Assembly (NCBI RefSeq): GCF_900157365.1
Contig: NZ_FUEZ01000003.1
Span: 1,054,001 to 1,118,000 of the forward strand
DNA length: 64,000 bases
Reading direction: 5' to 3'
Source of the DNA: Mycobacterium numidiamassiliense
GTDB taxonomy: Bacteria > Actinomycetota > Actinomycetes > Mycobacteriales > Mycobacteriaceae
Notes under the pieces: generated by a model
Told to the model about the DNA's origin: nothing
What the model saw: only the letters and a program-made list of their open reading frames with translations
The model's database searches: none
Position numbers and translations under genes: made by a program
Shown: piece by piece, positions 27,541-36,445 of the stretch
Layout: each line of letters begins with the position of its first letter
Numbering within the stretch: the first letter of the stretch is position 1

Positions 27541-28212
27541 GTGGACAAAAGTTTCGATCACCAAACCGAATCGGCTGAGTTTTTTCGCTACTACGACCTA
27601 TGGCGTTCGATCGCAAACTTGATAGGCAGTGGCCCGTACGACGAACCCGACTGGACAGACGGCCGCCTATATCTGAGATCAGATTATTCAGAGAAAGTCA
27701 GAAGGTGGCCAGAGTGGGCCGAAAAGGGCTACTGGGGCGCTTGGATAATCGCACCCACACCTGAAGAATACTTCTGCGTTTTACGTTCATTGCTGCACGA
27801 ACGAGCGTCCGAAAGGACCGAAGACATGCAAGTTATTTTTTCAAGTTTTTCGAATGCTGGTAAATACGTGATAATGCGAATGGGTGACAGCGCTCGTGTC
27901 AGCCTCCGCTTGAAAAGCCTATTCGTAGAATGGAAAGCTAGAGGCCTCGACGCGCGCATACGAGTCGAGTCAGCGAGTCAGGAGGCTGTTGATTTTCTGA
28001 CTAGGAGGTCCCCGACTCGAAAAGAAAGTTTTGCTGCACAAAATCTAAAGAGATACACACTTGAAGATGATCCGAGTTCTTACGGATTCGCATTGCCTTC
28101 AGAACAACCACGAATCGGAGTGCTTGCAGTGTCGTTCGAAGAGCTGACCTCAGCATTGCTCGATGGCATGCCCGAGAGCATCACCTCGCAAGTCGCGAGC
28201 TGGCGAGGGTAG
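27541..28212 (+). CDS. Candidate immunity protein for the TNT-like toxin
   Basis: 223 residues from GTG 27541, with AAAGGAGGA upstream. It follows the toxin by 27 bases on the same strand, where cpnT has its immunity factor gene ift. No similarity to IFT is visible; it might belong to a polymorphic-toxin immunity family such as Imm61, a weak guess. It is soluble-looking and rich in aromatic and charged residues (WPEWAEKGYWGAW, LYLRSDYSEKV). Composition is distinct: 27 of its first 60 bases are G or C in a region otherwise about two-thirds G+C, a sign of transfer together with the toxin tip. Function inferred from position. Confidence 0.72.
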   Translation: MDKSFDHQTESAEFFRYYDLWRSIANLIGSGPYDEPDWTDGRLYLRSDYSEKVRRWPEWAEKGYWGAWIIAPTPEEYFCVLRSLLHERASERTEDMQVIFSSFSNAGKYVIMRMGDSARVSLRLKSLFVEWKARGLDARIRVESASQEAVDFLTRRSPTRKESFAAQNLKRYTLEDDPSSYGFALPSEQPRIGVLAVSFEELTSALLDGMPESITSQVASWRG

Positions 28213-28334
28213 ACCGCTCCGGCCGTAGGCCAGAGGCGTAAACCGGCCCGCCGCACCTGCCCGATAGGGTTGATATCGGCGCGGCATGGGGCCGCATCGG
28301 CGCTCGGCGGCACGGCGATTTAGGAGGATTGGCG

Positions 28335-29255
28335 ATGACTTCCTCTGAGTCGGATGAGTCGAGCAACGCGGACATCACCAGTGGCTTCGACCTCGAATCG
28401 GTGGCGGCCAACGCCAGCGCCGCCCGTGCCCTCGAAGGCCTGGAAGCCGAGGCCGCCGCGGGCGAAGGTCGCCCACAACCGCCGATCGACTTGACCGCCG
28501 CCGCGTTCTTCGACGTGGATAACACGCTGGTTCAGGGCTCGTCGGCAGTCCACTTCGGGCGCGGGTTGGCGGCTCGCAACTATTTCACCTACCGCGATGT
28601 GCTCGGATTCGTCTACGCCCAGGCCAAGTTTCAGTTGCTGGGCAAGGAAAACAGCAACGACGTCGCCGCCGGCCGGCGCAAAGCGCTCGCCTTCATCGAG
28701 GGCCGGTCGGTCGACGAGCTGGTCGCTCTGGGCGAGGAGATCTACGACGAGATCATCGTGGACAAGATCTGGGACGGCACCCGCGAGCTCACCCAAATGC
28801 ACCTCGACGCCGGCCAGCAGGTGTGGCTGATCACCGCGACGCCCTACGAACTCGCGGCGACGATCGCCCGCCGGCTCGGCCTTACCGGCGCGCTGGGCAC
28901 CGTCGCCGAGTCGGTCGACGGCGTCTTCACCGGCCGGCTGGTCGGCGACATCCTGCACGGCCCAGGCAAAGCTCACGCGGTACGTTCATTGGCGATTCGC
29001 GAAGGCCTCAACCTCAAACGCTGCACCGCCTACTCCGACAGCTACAACGACGTACCGATGCTGTCGCTGATGGGCACGGCGGTCGCGATCAATCCCGACG
29101 CCCGCCTGCGCAGCCTGGCCCGCGAGCGGGGCTGGGAAATTCGCGACTTTAGGACCGCCCGCAAGGCCGCCCGAATCGGCGTACCGTCGGCGTTGGCTTT
29201 GGGTGCGGCAGGCGGTGCGCTGGCTGCGTTGGCATCGCGCCGCCAATCACGCTGA
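28335..29255 (+). CDS. serB1: HAD-family phosphatase, SerB1-like
   Basis: 306 residues from ATG 28335, 8 bases after AGGAGG. HAD motif I is [13 protein letters not shown] with nucleophile Asp60 and general acid Asp62; motif II is LITATP; motif III/IV is the Lys near GKAHAVR and [11 protein letters not shown]. The cap region resembles SerB/CicA-type phosphatases. Equivalent of Rv0505c, named serB1, although phosphoserine may not be its real substrate. The C-terminal tail [18 protein letters not shown] is hydrophobic and may associate with the membrane. Confidence 0.87.
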   Translation: MTSSESDESSNADITSGFDLESVAANASAARALEGLEAEAAAGEGRPQPPIDLTAAAFFDVDNTLVQGSSAVHFGRGLAARNYFTYRDVLGFVYAQAKFQLLGKENSNDVAAGRRKALAFIEGRSVDELVALGEEIYDEIIVDKIWDGTRELTQMHLDAGQQVWLITATPYELAATIARRLGLTGALGTVAESVDGVFTGRLVGDILHGPGKAHAVRSLAIREGLNLKRCTAYSDSYNDVPMLSLMGTAVAINPDARLRSLARERGWEIRDFRTARKAARIGVPSALALGAAGGALAALASRRQSR

Positions 29256-29298
29256 TAAGCTGCGCCGCTAGCAACCAACAGAGCGGAAAGCACAGCGG

Positions 29299-29814
29299 AT
29301 GACAATAGTCCCAGAAGGAGCCGAAGGCATCATCGGCAGCCACTACCGGGCTCCGGACTACTTCGAGGTCGGACGCGAGAAGATCCGGGAGTTCGCGATC
29401 GCTGTCAAAGACGACCATCCCGCGCACCACAGCGACGCTGACGCCGCGGCAGCCGGATACCCCGAGGTAGTCGCCCCCCTGACCTTCCTGGCCGTCGCGG
29501 GACGCAGGGTACAGCTGGAAATCTTCACGAAATTCAGCATCCCGATCAACATCGCGAGAGTCCTTCACCGCGACCAGAAGTTCACGTTTCACCGGCCAAT
29601 GCTGGCCCACGACAAGTTGTACTTCGACACGTATCTAGACTCGGTGATTGAGTCCCACGGCACCGTCATCGCCGAGATTCGCAGCGAAGTCACAGACGCC
29701 GAGGGCAACCCGATAGTGACGAGCACCGTGACAATGTTGGGTGAAGCCGCACAACAAGACGCTGGCGCTGAAGAAACCGTCGCCGCGATTGCATCCATAT
29801 CTGCTGGAAAGTAG
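29299..29814 (+). CDS. MaoC-like hydratase subunit (Rv0504c-like, HadA/HadC-type)
   Basis: 171 residues, a hot-dog fold of the UPF0336 type related to the HadA/HadC subunits of the mycolic-acid FAS-II dehydratase. Typical segments: [28 protein letters not shown] and [13 protein letters not shown]. Such subunits bind the acyl chain and lack the catalytic His/Asp of the HadB partner, which is not encoded nearby. It lies 11 bases upstream of cmaA2, which supports a role with mycolic or related long-chain lipids. Exact role unproven. Confidence 0.82.
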   Translation: MTIVPEGAEGIIGSHYRAPDYFEVGREKIREFAIAVKDDHPAHHSDADAAAAGYPEVVAPLTFLAVAGRRVQLEIFTKFSIPINIARVLHRDQKFTFHRPMLAHDKLYFDTYLDSVIESHGTVIAEIRSEVTDAEGNPIVTSTVTMLGEAAQQDAGAEETVAAIASISAGK

Positions 29815-29825
29815 GGTCGATTTCA

Positions 29826-30749
29826 ATGACTTCACAGGGGGAAACGGGTAGCACCCAGCTAAAGCCACCGGTCGAGGCAGTGCGCTCCCATTACGACAAG
29901 TCGAACGAGTTTTTCAAGCTCTGGCTCGACCCGTCGATGACGTACAGCTGCGGCTACTTCGACGAGAATCCGGACCCACAGAATCTGACCAAGACGCTGG
30001 AGGAAGCGCAGTACGCCAAGCGCAAGCTCGCGCTGGACAAGCTGAACCTCAAGCCCGGGATGACGCTGCTCGACATCGGCAGCGGCTGGGGCTCGACGAT
30101 GCGGCACGCCGTGCAGGAGTACGACGTCGACGTGATCGGCTTGACCCTCAGCGAGAACCAGTACGCCCACTGTGTGGCCGAGTTCGACAAGATGGACAGC
30201 CCCCGCCGTAAAGAGGTGCGGATCCAGGGCTGGGAGGAGTTCGACGAGCCGATCGACCGCATCGTGTCGTTGGGCGCGTTCGAGCACTTTGCCGACGGCG
30301 CCGGCGACGCCGGGTACGAGCGCTACGCCACCTTCTTCAAGAAGTACTACGACTTGCTGCCTGACGACGGCCGCATGCTGCTGCACACCATCGTGGTGCC
30401 CACTGCCGAGGAGGGCAAAGAACTCGGGTTGCAGGTGAACATGACCCTGCTGCGGTTCATCAGTTTCATCTTGAAGGAGATCTACCCGGGCGGAAAGTTG
30501 CCTCAGATCGATCTGGTCGACAAGTACGCGACGGGTGCGGGTTTCACGATCGAGCGTCACCACAAGATCGGGAAGAACTACGTGCCCACGCTGACCGCCT
30601 GGGGGGATGCCCTCGAGGCGCACAAGGACGAGGCGATTGCCCTGAAGGGGCAGGAGACCTACGACATCTACCTGAAGTACCTGCGGGGCTGCTCGGACCT
30701 GTTCCGCGACGGCTACACGAACGTCTGCCAATTCACGATGGTCAAGTAA
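29826..30749 (+). CDS. cmaA2: Cyclopropane mycolic acid synthase 2
   Basis: 307 residues, a SAM-dependent methyltransferase that introduces (mainly trans) cyclopropane rings into mycolic acids. [38 protein letters not shown] (SAM site) and [11 protein letters not shown] (bicarbonate/active site) are visible. The extra residues in [17 protein letters not shown] and [11 protein letters not shown] are characteristic of CmaA2 against PcaA/UmaA. Matches Rv0503c. A terminator follows. Confidence 0.95.
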   Translation: MTSQGETGSTQLKPPVEAVRSHYDKSNEFFKLWLDPSMTYSCGYFDENPDPQNLTKTLEEAQYAKRKLALDKLNLKPGMTLLDIGSGWGSTMRHAVQEYDVDVIGLTLSENQYAHCVAEFDKMDSPRRKEVRIQGWEEFDEPIDRIVSLGAFEHFADGAGDAGYERYATFFKKYYDLLPDDGRMLLHTIVVPTAEEGKELGLQVNMTLLRFISFILKEIYPGGKLPQIDLVDKYATGAGFTIERHHKIGKNYVPTLTAWGDALEAHKDEAIALKGQETYDIYLKYLRGCSDLFRDGYTNVCQFTMVK

Positions 30750-30763
30750 CCGCTTGCACGCAT

Positions 30764-30796
30764 AAGCGCCCCGGTGCCGTTGGTGCCGGGGCGCTT
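30764..30796. terminator. Hairpin between cmaA2 and a convergent gene
   Basis: Perfect 11-bp stem AAGCGCCCCGG (30764-30774) / CCGGGGCGCTT (30786-30796) with an 11-base loop. It lies 15 bases after the cmaA2 stop and 35 bases from the end of the facing acyltransferase gene, so it can serve both. Only a short T-stretch follows. Confidence 0.75.
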
Positions 30797-30830
30797 TGCT
30801 GTCCAGCGACCAGCGCGAAAAGGCGAAGAG

Positions 30831-31922
30831 TCAGCCCAAGAACACGTTGCGGCGCCCGGCGAGCAACCGGTACAGCGTCTGCTGGATTGTCTCGCGCACC
30901 TGGTCGGTCAACTCGAAGGTGACCATCGGGTCCTCAGCGTCGGAGGCCGCGTAATCGGTGGTGCGGATCGGCTCGCCGAAGGCGATGCGCCATTTCGACG
31001 GCAGCGGCAGCAGGCCCGCAGGCCCGGCCAGCGGGAACAGCGGGGTGATCGGGAAGTAGGGCAGGCCGAACAGCCGCGCCAGCAGCTTGACGTCGGTGAG
31101 CATCGGGTAGATCTCTTCGGATCCGATGATCGAGCAGGGAATGATCGGCGCTTTGGTGCGCAGCGCCGCCGTGACGAAACCACCGCGCCCGAACCGCTGC
31201 AACCGGTAGCGATCCTCGAAGCGCTTGCCCAGACCCTTGTAGCCCTCCGGGAACACGGCGGTGAGTTCACCCGCGGCCAGCAGTCGGTGTGCGTCGGTGG
31301 TGCAGGCCATGGTGTGGCCGGCTTTACGGGCCGCCTCGCCGATCAGCGGCATGTCGAACACCATGTCGGCGGCCAGCAAGCGCATGTCCCGGTGCGCGGG
31401 GTGCTCGTCGTGGACCGCCGCGGACAACATCAACCCGTCGAACGGCAGGACTCCCGCGTGGTTGGCCACCAGCAGTGCGGCGCCCTCACTCGGCAGGTTC
31501 TCGATGCCGCTGACTTCCACCCGGAACCACGACTTGAAAAAGAATCTCAGCAAAGGCCGGACGATGGCGTCATTGAAGTGTGGATCGAAGCCGAACTCGT
31601 CAACGGTGTAATCACCCGTCAACCGTTTGCGGAGAAATCCAGCGACCGCTGCCACCTGCTGGGCACGCTCGTTGAGCGGTGCGTCGGCCGTTGCTGTCGC
31701 ACCCCCGACGCGGCGGTGCTCATCGATTTCGCTGACCACCGCAGCAAGCTGCTCGGCCGAGGCGCTGCCGTGCGGACCGGACAGCTGCGATGGATGCTGA
31801 CGCGCGGCGTCCGAACGTTGATCGGCTCTGCGGCGAGCTGCGACGCGTCCCCTATTGCTATGCAGGGGAATGACATTCGCTCTGGTTTCACCCGCCACGA
31901 TATCTACCTGACCCCACCCCAT
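30831..31922 (-). CDS. Glycerophospholipid acyltransferase-like protein (Rv0502-like)
   Basis: 363 residues. The PlsC-type motif NHAGVLPFD and the later FPEGYKG segment identify a lysophospholipid/phospholipid acyltransferase, with a membrane-associated core at about 115-300 after a variable, charged N-terminal 80 residues. The ATG at 31922 overlaps the end of galE2 by 19 bases; a GTG at 31898, 5 bases after the galE2 stop, is an alternative. Conserved behind galE2 in mycobacteria. The acyl acceptor is unknown. Confidence 0.84.
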   Translation of the reverse strand: MGWGQVDIVAGETRANVIPLHSNRGRVAARRRADQRSDAARQHPSQLSGPHGSASAEQLAAVVSEIDEHRRVGGATATADAPLNERAQQVAAVAGFLRKRLTGDYTVDEFGFDPHFNDAIVRPLLRFFFKSWFRVEVSGIENLPSEGAALLVANHAGVLPFDGLMLSAAVHDEHPAHRDMRLLAADMVFDMPLIGEAARKAGHTMACTTDAHRLLAAGELTAVFPEGYKGLGKRFEDRYRLQRFGRGGFVTAALRTKAPIIPCSIIGSEEIYPMLTDVKLLARLFGLPYFPITPLFPLAGPAGLLPLPSKWRIAFGEPIRTTDYAASDAEDPMVTFELTDQVRETIQQTLYRLLAGRRNVFLG

Positions 31923-33031
31923 GGAACTGGATTTCGGCTTCCCCAGCGCTGCGCTAAGGCTATGGCGCGACCCTCTAAGGAGCGTACCCGATGTGGGTCG
32001 ATTATGGGAGTCAAGCTTCGGCCGCGGACGTAGTCGTCGAAGGCTTCGGCCGTCGTCCACTTGGGCTGGTAGCCGAGATCGGAATGCATCCGCGATGTGT
32101 CCATGACGCGGCCAAAACTCAAGTAGTTGAACTGGTCTCGGTTGATCTCGTTATAACGGTTAGCCCGTCTCAGCGAATCCAGGGCCCAGACCCCAAACCC
32201 GGGAACTGGCAACGGGATTCGGCCCGCCCTCCGGATCGCCTGGGACAACATGATGATGCCGTCGGCGCCGATGTTGAATGTGCCGGCCTTGCCGGCCATC
32301 GCCGCGCGCTCCAGCGCCCCCAGTGCATCCTGCTCGTGCAGCAACTGCAGCCGGGCGTCTCGCCCGAACATCGTCGGGACCAACGGCCCGGCCAAATAAC
32401 GCGACAACGTGGTGTCCATCGCCGGGCCGATCAGGTTGGCCAGCCGCAGAATGGTCACCGCGATATCGGGCCGGCGACGGCCCAGCCCCCGCGCATACCC
32501 CTCGATATCCAGGCTGTCCTTGGCGAAACCGCCGCGGATGGGACGGCGACTGGTGCTGTCCTCGGTGAACATCACCGGATCGTGCGGGCTCGACCCATAC
32601 ACCTCGGAGGTCGACTTCAGCACCACGCGCCGCACCGACGGCGCCTTCTGGCAGGCCGCGAACAATTGCATCGCGCCCATCACGTTGAGTTCCTTCAACG
32701 CCGCCGTACCGCCGGACCGGGGCGCGTAGGACGCCGCCGCCGCATGCACCACCGTGTCGACATCGCCATTGCGGATCACCTTGGCGATGAACGGATTACG
32801 AATGTCGGCGCGAACAAACTCGGCGCGGCCCATCCGGCGCAGCATGTCTTTGCTGGGGGCGATCGCATCCACCGCGATCACCGTGTTGATCAACGGGTTC
32901 TGCGCGAGCCGGGCCGTCAGATAACCACCGAGAAAACGGCACGCACCGGTGACCAGCACCACCTTGGGGTAGTGCACGACATTGCTCGCGGTGCCGCCGG
33001 TTCCGGCGCCGTCCCCGCTCGAAGAATCCAC
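31904..33031 (-). CDS. galE2: NAD-dependent epimerase/dehydratase (GalE2-like)
   Basis: 375 residues, extended SDR fold. VVLVTGACRFLGGYLTARL is the cofactor loop, though the middle Gly of the usual TGxxGxxG is Arg. KSTSEVYGSSPHDP holds the SDR serine region. The canonical YxxxK is not evident: the corresponding segment reads FAKDSLDIEGYARG. Annotated as UDP-glucose 4-epimerase in Rv0501, but these changes leave that activity uncertain. GTG start at 33031. Coupled with the acyltransferase gene downstream. Confidence 0.84.
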   Translation of the reverse strand: MDSSSGDGAGTGGTASNVVHYPKVVLVTGACRFLGGYLTARLAQNPLINTVIAVDAIAPSKDMLRRMGRAEFVRADIRNPFIAKVIRNGDVDTVVHAAAASYAPRSGGTAALKELNVMGAMQLFAACQKAPSVRRVVLKSTSEVYGSSPHDPVMFTEDSTSRRPIRGGFAKDSLDIEGYARGLGRRRPDIAVTILRLANLIGPAMDTTLSRYLAGPLVPTMFGRDARLQLLHEQDALGALERAAMAGKAGTFNIGADGIIMLSQAIRRAGRIPLPVPGFGVWALDSLRRANRYNEINRDQFNYLSFGRVMDTSRMHSDLGYQPKWTTAEAFDDYVRGRSLTPIIDPHRVRSLEGRAIALAQRWGSRNPVPWGGVR

Positions 33032-33115
33032 CCGGACAGCCTAACGGCCGCGACAAACAGGAGGGTTACAGCAGCGTGGGGGTCGGCGTGTACCGGTAGT
33101 TACGCGGGGCTGGGC

Positions 33116-33217
33116 TTACTTGCCGAGTTTTCTGCGTTGCACCCGAGTGCGACGCAGCAATTTGCGGTGCTTTTTCTTCGACATACGCTTGCGCCGCTTC
33201 TTGATTACTGAACCCAT
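33116..33217 (-). CDS. Ribosomal protein bS22 (33 residues)
   Basis: A 33-codon gene encoding the very basic peptide [17 protein letters not shown] followed by [16 protein letters not shown]. This is the short AURKAIP1/COX24-like protein seen as bS22 in mycobacterial 30S structures, near the decoding region. ATG at 33217 follows GCGGAG. It is Rv0500B in M. tuberculosis and is often missed by annotation because of its size. It lies between galE2 and the BldC-like regulator on the same strand. Confidence 0.92.
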
Positions 33218-33412
33218 GAACTCCGCTATCTAACCCGTGACCGCTCTCAAGGACTACCAAAGGACCTGGCCACTTTACCCGCCTGGCCGCACCAAACACC
33301 AAACCGGTGTCGGCGGCCCTGCCATGGGCCACGCCACCCGTTCACCGCGCGAGCCAGCACCGATCGTCGGTAACTGACGTGCGCGGCTGACGACGCCGCG
33401 TGCGGTTTCGGG

Positions 33413-33670
33413 TCAGCCGGCGTCGAAGTACGACGTCTCGAGCATGTCGTGGACGGCCTTGGCGTGCACCCGGAAGGACCGGCCGACTCGAACCGCCGGC
33501 AGCTCGCCGTTGTGCACCAAGCGGTACACCGTCATTTTGGAGACCCTCATCAGCGCCGCCACTTCAGCGACGGTGAGAAATTGTGTCCTGGCCTGCTGGC
33601 CATCGACCGAAGCAGTATCCCGCGGCTTACCTGCGGAATCTCGCGCCGATGGTCCGTTCGTAGACGTCAT
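33413..33670 (-). CDS. BldC/excisionase-like DNA-binding protein (Rv0500A-like)
   Basis: 85 residues. After a polar N-terminus, FLTVAEVAALMRVSKMTVYRLVHNGELPAVRVGRSFRV is a MerR-like winged helix-turn-helix of the excisionase/BldC group. In Streptomyces BldC is a developmental regulator. It shares the strand with proC upstream and bS22 downstream, an arrangement kept in mycobacteria. Target genes unknown. Confidence 0.85.
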   Translation of the reverse strand: MTSTNGPSARDSAGKPRDTASVDGQQARTQFLTVAEVAALMRVSKMTVYRLVHNGELPAVRVGRSFRVHAKAVHDMLETSYFDAG

Positions 33671-33700
33671 CGCTACCCAATCGTGTCAGGCCCGCGCAAC

Positions 33701-33724
33701 GCCAGCGGCTTCCCCACCGCTGGC
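33701..33724. repeat. Inverted repeat downstream of proC
   Basis: Perfect 8-bp arms GCCAGCGG (33701-33708) and CCGCTGGC (33717-33724) with an 8-base loop, in the 143-base gap between proC and the BldC-like gene. No T-run follows on the proC strand. It might be a weak terminator or an operator. Confidence 0.45.
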
Positions 33725-33813
33725 ACGCACACGGGCATACACCAAGGAGAATAGCGGGACTAGTGGGGTTACTGGTACTGGTGGGGGATAATCATTTTGA
33801 AATCCTTAAATTA

Positions 33814-34683
33814 TCAAGATGTAATTCTTAGCTGCTCAGAACGCCTTTTCGCGGCCTGAACAGCGGCGTCGACAGCCGCCCGAAATCCGCCCCGTTCGAG
33901 TTCGCGCAGCGCAGCCGCCGTAGTTCCACCCGGCGAGGTCACCGTCGCCCGCAGCTGGGCCGCGGTGGTGTTCGGCTGGACCCCCGACCCCTCGCCGGCG
34001 CCCAGTTGGTCCTCGTCGAGTCGCTCCAGCAGCATCGCCGCCGACCCGGCCAGCGTCTGCGTGGTCAGGTCGGTGGCCACCTGGCGGCTCAGGCCCGCCG
34101 CGACCCCGGCATCGATTAGTGCCTCGACCAGCAAAAAGAAGTACGCGGGACCCGATCCCGACACGGCGGTCACCGCGTCCATTTGCGATTCGGGAACGCT
34201 CAGCACGCCGCCCACCGCGCCCAACAGCGCCGAAGCCTCCTCAAGCTGGGCCGCAGAGACGAAACGGCCCGTGGCCAAAGCGGTCACACCCGCCCCCACC
34301 AGCATCGCCGCGTTGGGCATCGCGCGGATCACCGGCGTTCCGGCCGGCAGCCTGGACTCGAAGTAGGCGATCGCGATGCCCGCGGCGACGCTGATGAACA
34401 CCGGCTCGGCGCTGTCACCCTCGGCCGCGGCCGCGGCACGGCCCAGCTCCCCCAGCACCGACTCGACATCGGCCGGCTTCACCGCGACGACCACAAACGA
34501 CGCGCTGTCCACCGCGTCGCTCGGCGATGTCACCCGCACCGAATAGGTGTCGGCCAGATATTTCGCGCGTTCGGGTATGCGTTCGGACACCACCAGGTCT
34601 TTGACCTGGTGGCCTGCGCGAAGCAGACCCGACAGCAATCCCTCGCCGATGCTGCCACCACCGATGATCGCGATTCTTGCCAT
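33814..34683 (-). CDS. proC: Pyrroline-5-carboxylate reductase
   Basis: 289 residues. Last step of proline synthesis: reduction of pyrroline-5-carboxylate. IAIIGGGSIGEGLLSGLL is the Rossmann NAD(P)H loop; FISVAAGIAI and RAMPNAAMLVGAGVTAL are family blocks; VSGSGPAYFFLLVEAL and TSPGGTTAAALRELE form the substrate and dimer region. ATG 34683. Its last codons are AT-rich and run into an unusually AT-rich patch (about 33780-33830). Confidence 0.95.
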   Translation of the reverse strand: MARIAIIGGGSIGEGLLSGLLRAGHQVKDLVVSERIPERAKYLADTYSVRVTSPSDAVDSASFVVVAVKPADVESVLGELGRAAAAAEGDSAEPVFISVAAGIAIAYFESRLPAGTPVIRAMPNAAMLVGAGVTALATGRFVSAAQLEEASALLGAVGGVLSVPESQMDAVTAVSGSGPAYFFLLVEALIDAGVAAGLSRQVATDLTTQTLAGSAAMLLERLDEDQLGAGEGSGVQPNTTAAQLRATVTSPGGTTAAALRELERGGFRAAVDAAVQAAKRRSEQLRITS

Positions 34684-34718
34684 GCCGAAAGCATCGCAGA
34701 CAGCGGGGCCGATCGCGG

Positions 34719-35549
34719 CTACCGGGGCGGGGGCACCATCGCCAGTTGGCGCGACTGCGCGACCAGCCGCCCGAGGCTGTCCACCACGATGTGGTCCTCG
34801 TCGAACCAGTCGTGCCCGATCTCCAGGCAGGTGCAGACCACCCGCAGCCAGCCGTCGGCGGGCAGGCCGCGCAGGAAGGCCGTGAGCGCAATCGTGGGCG
34901 CCCAGCCGGTGCGATCCACGGCAAACGTCACCGGCGCCGACAGATCGCCGCACATGAGCGCAAAGAGCGCGTCGGGAGCCACATCTCGCGGACGCGCCCA
35001 CATCTGCAGCATCGGCGGCCCTCCGCCCGCACCGGGCTGCATCGTCGACAGCAGCGGCCGGATATCGCAGCCCCCGCTCAGGTGCACCAGGCCGGCCAGC
35101 GGATGGCCGGGACCGATCGGTTCGATGTCGTCCGGCGGTTCCGGGGCCATCAGGTCCACCACCGGGTGCGCCGACAGCAGCGGCTCGGCGTGCCCGTCGG
35201 GCGGAAAGTGCTCCGGCTCGCCGAGATTGACCACGGCGTGCACCGCCGTGCGATCGCCCTGCGTCAACTCGACATCGACCACACTGATCCGGCGGCCACG
35301 CTTGCGCATCGAGGTCACCAGCCGCATCGGCCCCGGATCGGGCGCACACAGGAAGCTTGCCGACACGGCGACCGGTTGTACGGCGGACGACCCCCCGCCG
35401 CCCGCGAGACGCGCCGCATGGGCGCACAACGCCAGCATCGCGCCCCCGTGCACCTTGGGGCCGATGGTCCAATGCTGGTTGAGCTCGCCGGCGTAGACGC
35501 CCGGATCGACCTCCCGCAGCGCCATTGCGGTGGTGAATAGCGCGGTCAT
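34719..35549 (-). CDS. Thioesterase-like (hot-dog) protein, Rv0499-like
   Basis: 276 residues from ATG 35549, which has CAGGAG just upstream; a TTG at 35579 would add ten residues. Double hot-dog architecture: an N-terminal TIGPKVHGGAMLALCAHAA segment resembles acyl-CoA thioesterases, and the second repeat contains VTFAVDRTGWAPTIALTAFL. Substrate unknown. It lies between proC and the TIM-barrel isomerase gene, as Rv0499 does. Confidence 0.75.
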   Translation of the reverse strand: MTALFTTAMALREVDPGVYAGELNQHWTIGPKVHGGAMLALCAHAARLAGGGGSSAVQPVAVSASFLCAPDPGPMRLVTSMRKRGRRISVVDVELTQGDRTAVHAVVNLGEPEHFPPDGHAEPLLSAHPVVDLMAPEPPDDIEPIGPGHPLAGLVHLSGGCDIRPLLSTMQPGAGGGPPMLQMWARPRDVAPDALFALMCGDLSAPVTFAVDRTGWAPTIALTAFLRGLPADGWLRVVCTCLEIGHDWFDEDHIVVDSLGRLVAQSRQLAMVPPPR

Positions 35550-35586
35550 GGTCTCCTGTGAGGTCTCAAACGAGGGCAACGCCAGC

Positions 35587-36429
35587 TCACCGCATCAGAT
35601 GCGTGCGGGCGAACTGCAACGCTTCGGCGAGCATGGCTTCGCGCTCGTTGGCCGAACGAGCGCTGGACGTCGACACCTCGAGAATGACGTGGCCGGCGAA
35701 ATGGCCGCTGGCCAGCAGCTGGCACACCTCGGCGGTGGGTTCGGTGCCGCGGCCCGGCACCAGGTGCTCGTCGGCGGGCAGGCCGCTGCCGTCGCACAGG
35801 TGCAGGTGCACCAGTCCGGCGCCCATCCGCTCGGCCATGTCCAGCGCGTCGGTGCCCGCCGTCGACGTGTGCGACAAGTCCAGCGTGTAGTGGGCATGGT
35901 TGCCGTCCAGCGGGTCGTAGGACGGCGAAAACGCCGAGATCCCCGGTCCTGGTCCGCCGCCGCGCCTACGCATCCGCTCCCGCGACTGGTCAGCCCCGAA
36001 AAAGCGGTCGGCCCGGAATGGGAACATGTTTTCCACGGCGATCAGCACGTCGCTGGATTCCTCCAGGGCAGAGACCTGCTCGGAGAATCCTTCGGCGTAG
36101 CGCCGCTGCCAGCGAAACGGGGGGTGCACGACGACTGTCTGCGCGCCCAGCTGTTCGGCGGCCTGCACGCTGCGTTCCAGCTTGGGAATCGGGTTGGAGC
36201 CCCACACCCGCTGCGAGATCAGCAGGCAGGGAGCGTGCACCGAGAGCACCGGGACGCGGTAGCGGCGCGACAGCTTGGAGACGGCATCGACGTCCTGGCT
36301 GACCGATTCGCTCCACACCATCAGCTCGACGCCGTCGTAACCGAGCCTGGCCGCGTATTCGAACGCGGCTTCCGCGCGCAAAGGGTAGACCGATGCCGTG
36401 GAAAGGCCGACTTTGATTGCTGGACGCAC
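35587..36429 (-). CDS. Sugar phosphate isomerase/epimerase-type TIM barrel protein (Rv0498-like)
   Basis: 280 residues, xylose-isomerase-like/AP-endonuclease-2 barrel. Metal ligands are suggested by IAVENMFPF, YTLDLSHTSTAG, LVHLHLCDG and the terminal Glu in HVILEVSTSS. GTG at 36429. Probably isomerises a sugar or polyol; no specific substrate can be given. Sits 37 bases upstream of the thioesterase-like gene. Confidence 0.82.
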   Translation of the reverse strand: MRPAIKVGLSTASVYPLRAEAAFEYAARLGYDGVELMVWSESVSQDVDAVSKLSRRYRVPVLSVHAPCLLISQRVWGSNPIPKLERSVQAAEQLGAQTVVVHPPFRWQRRYAEGFSEQVSALEESSDVLIAVENMFPFRADRFFGADQSRERMRRRGGGPGPGISAFSPSYDPLDGNHAHYTLDLSHTSTAGTDALDMAERMGAGLVHLHLCDGSGLPADEHLVPGRGTEPTAEVCQLLASGHFAGHVILEVSTSSARSANEREAMLAEALQFARTHLMR

Positions 36430-36445
36430 TGTCTGCCGGTGACGC

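Noticed and set aside
33780..33830. AT-rich patch at the end of proC
   Set aside because: It is the 3' end of proC and its flank; no promoter, origin or insertion-sequence end could be recognised.
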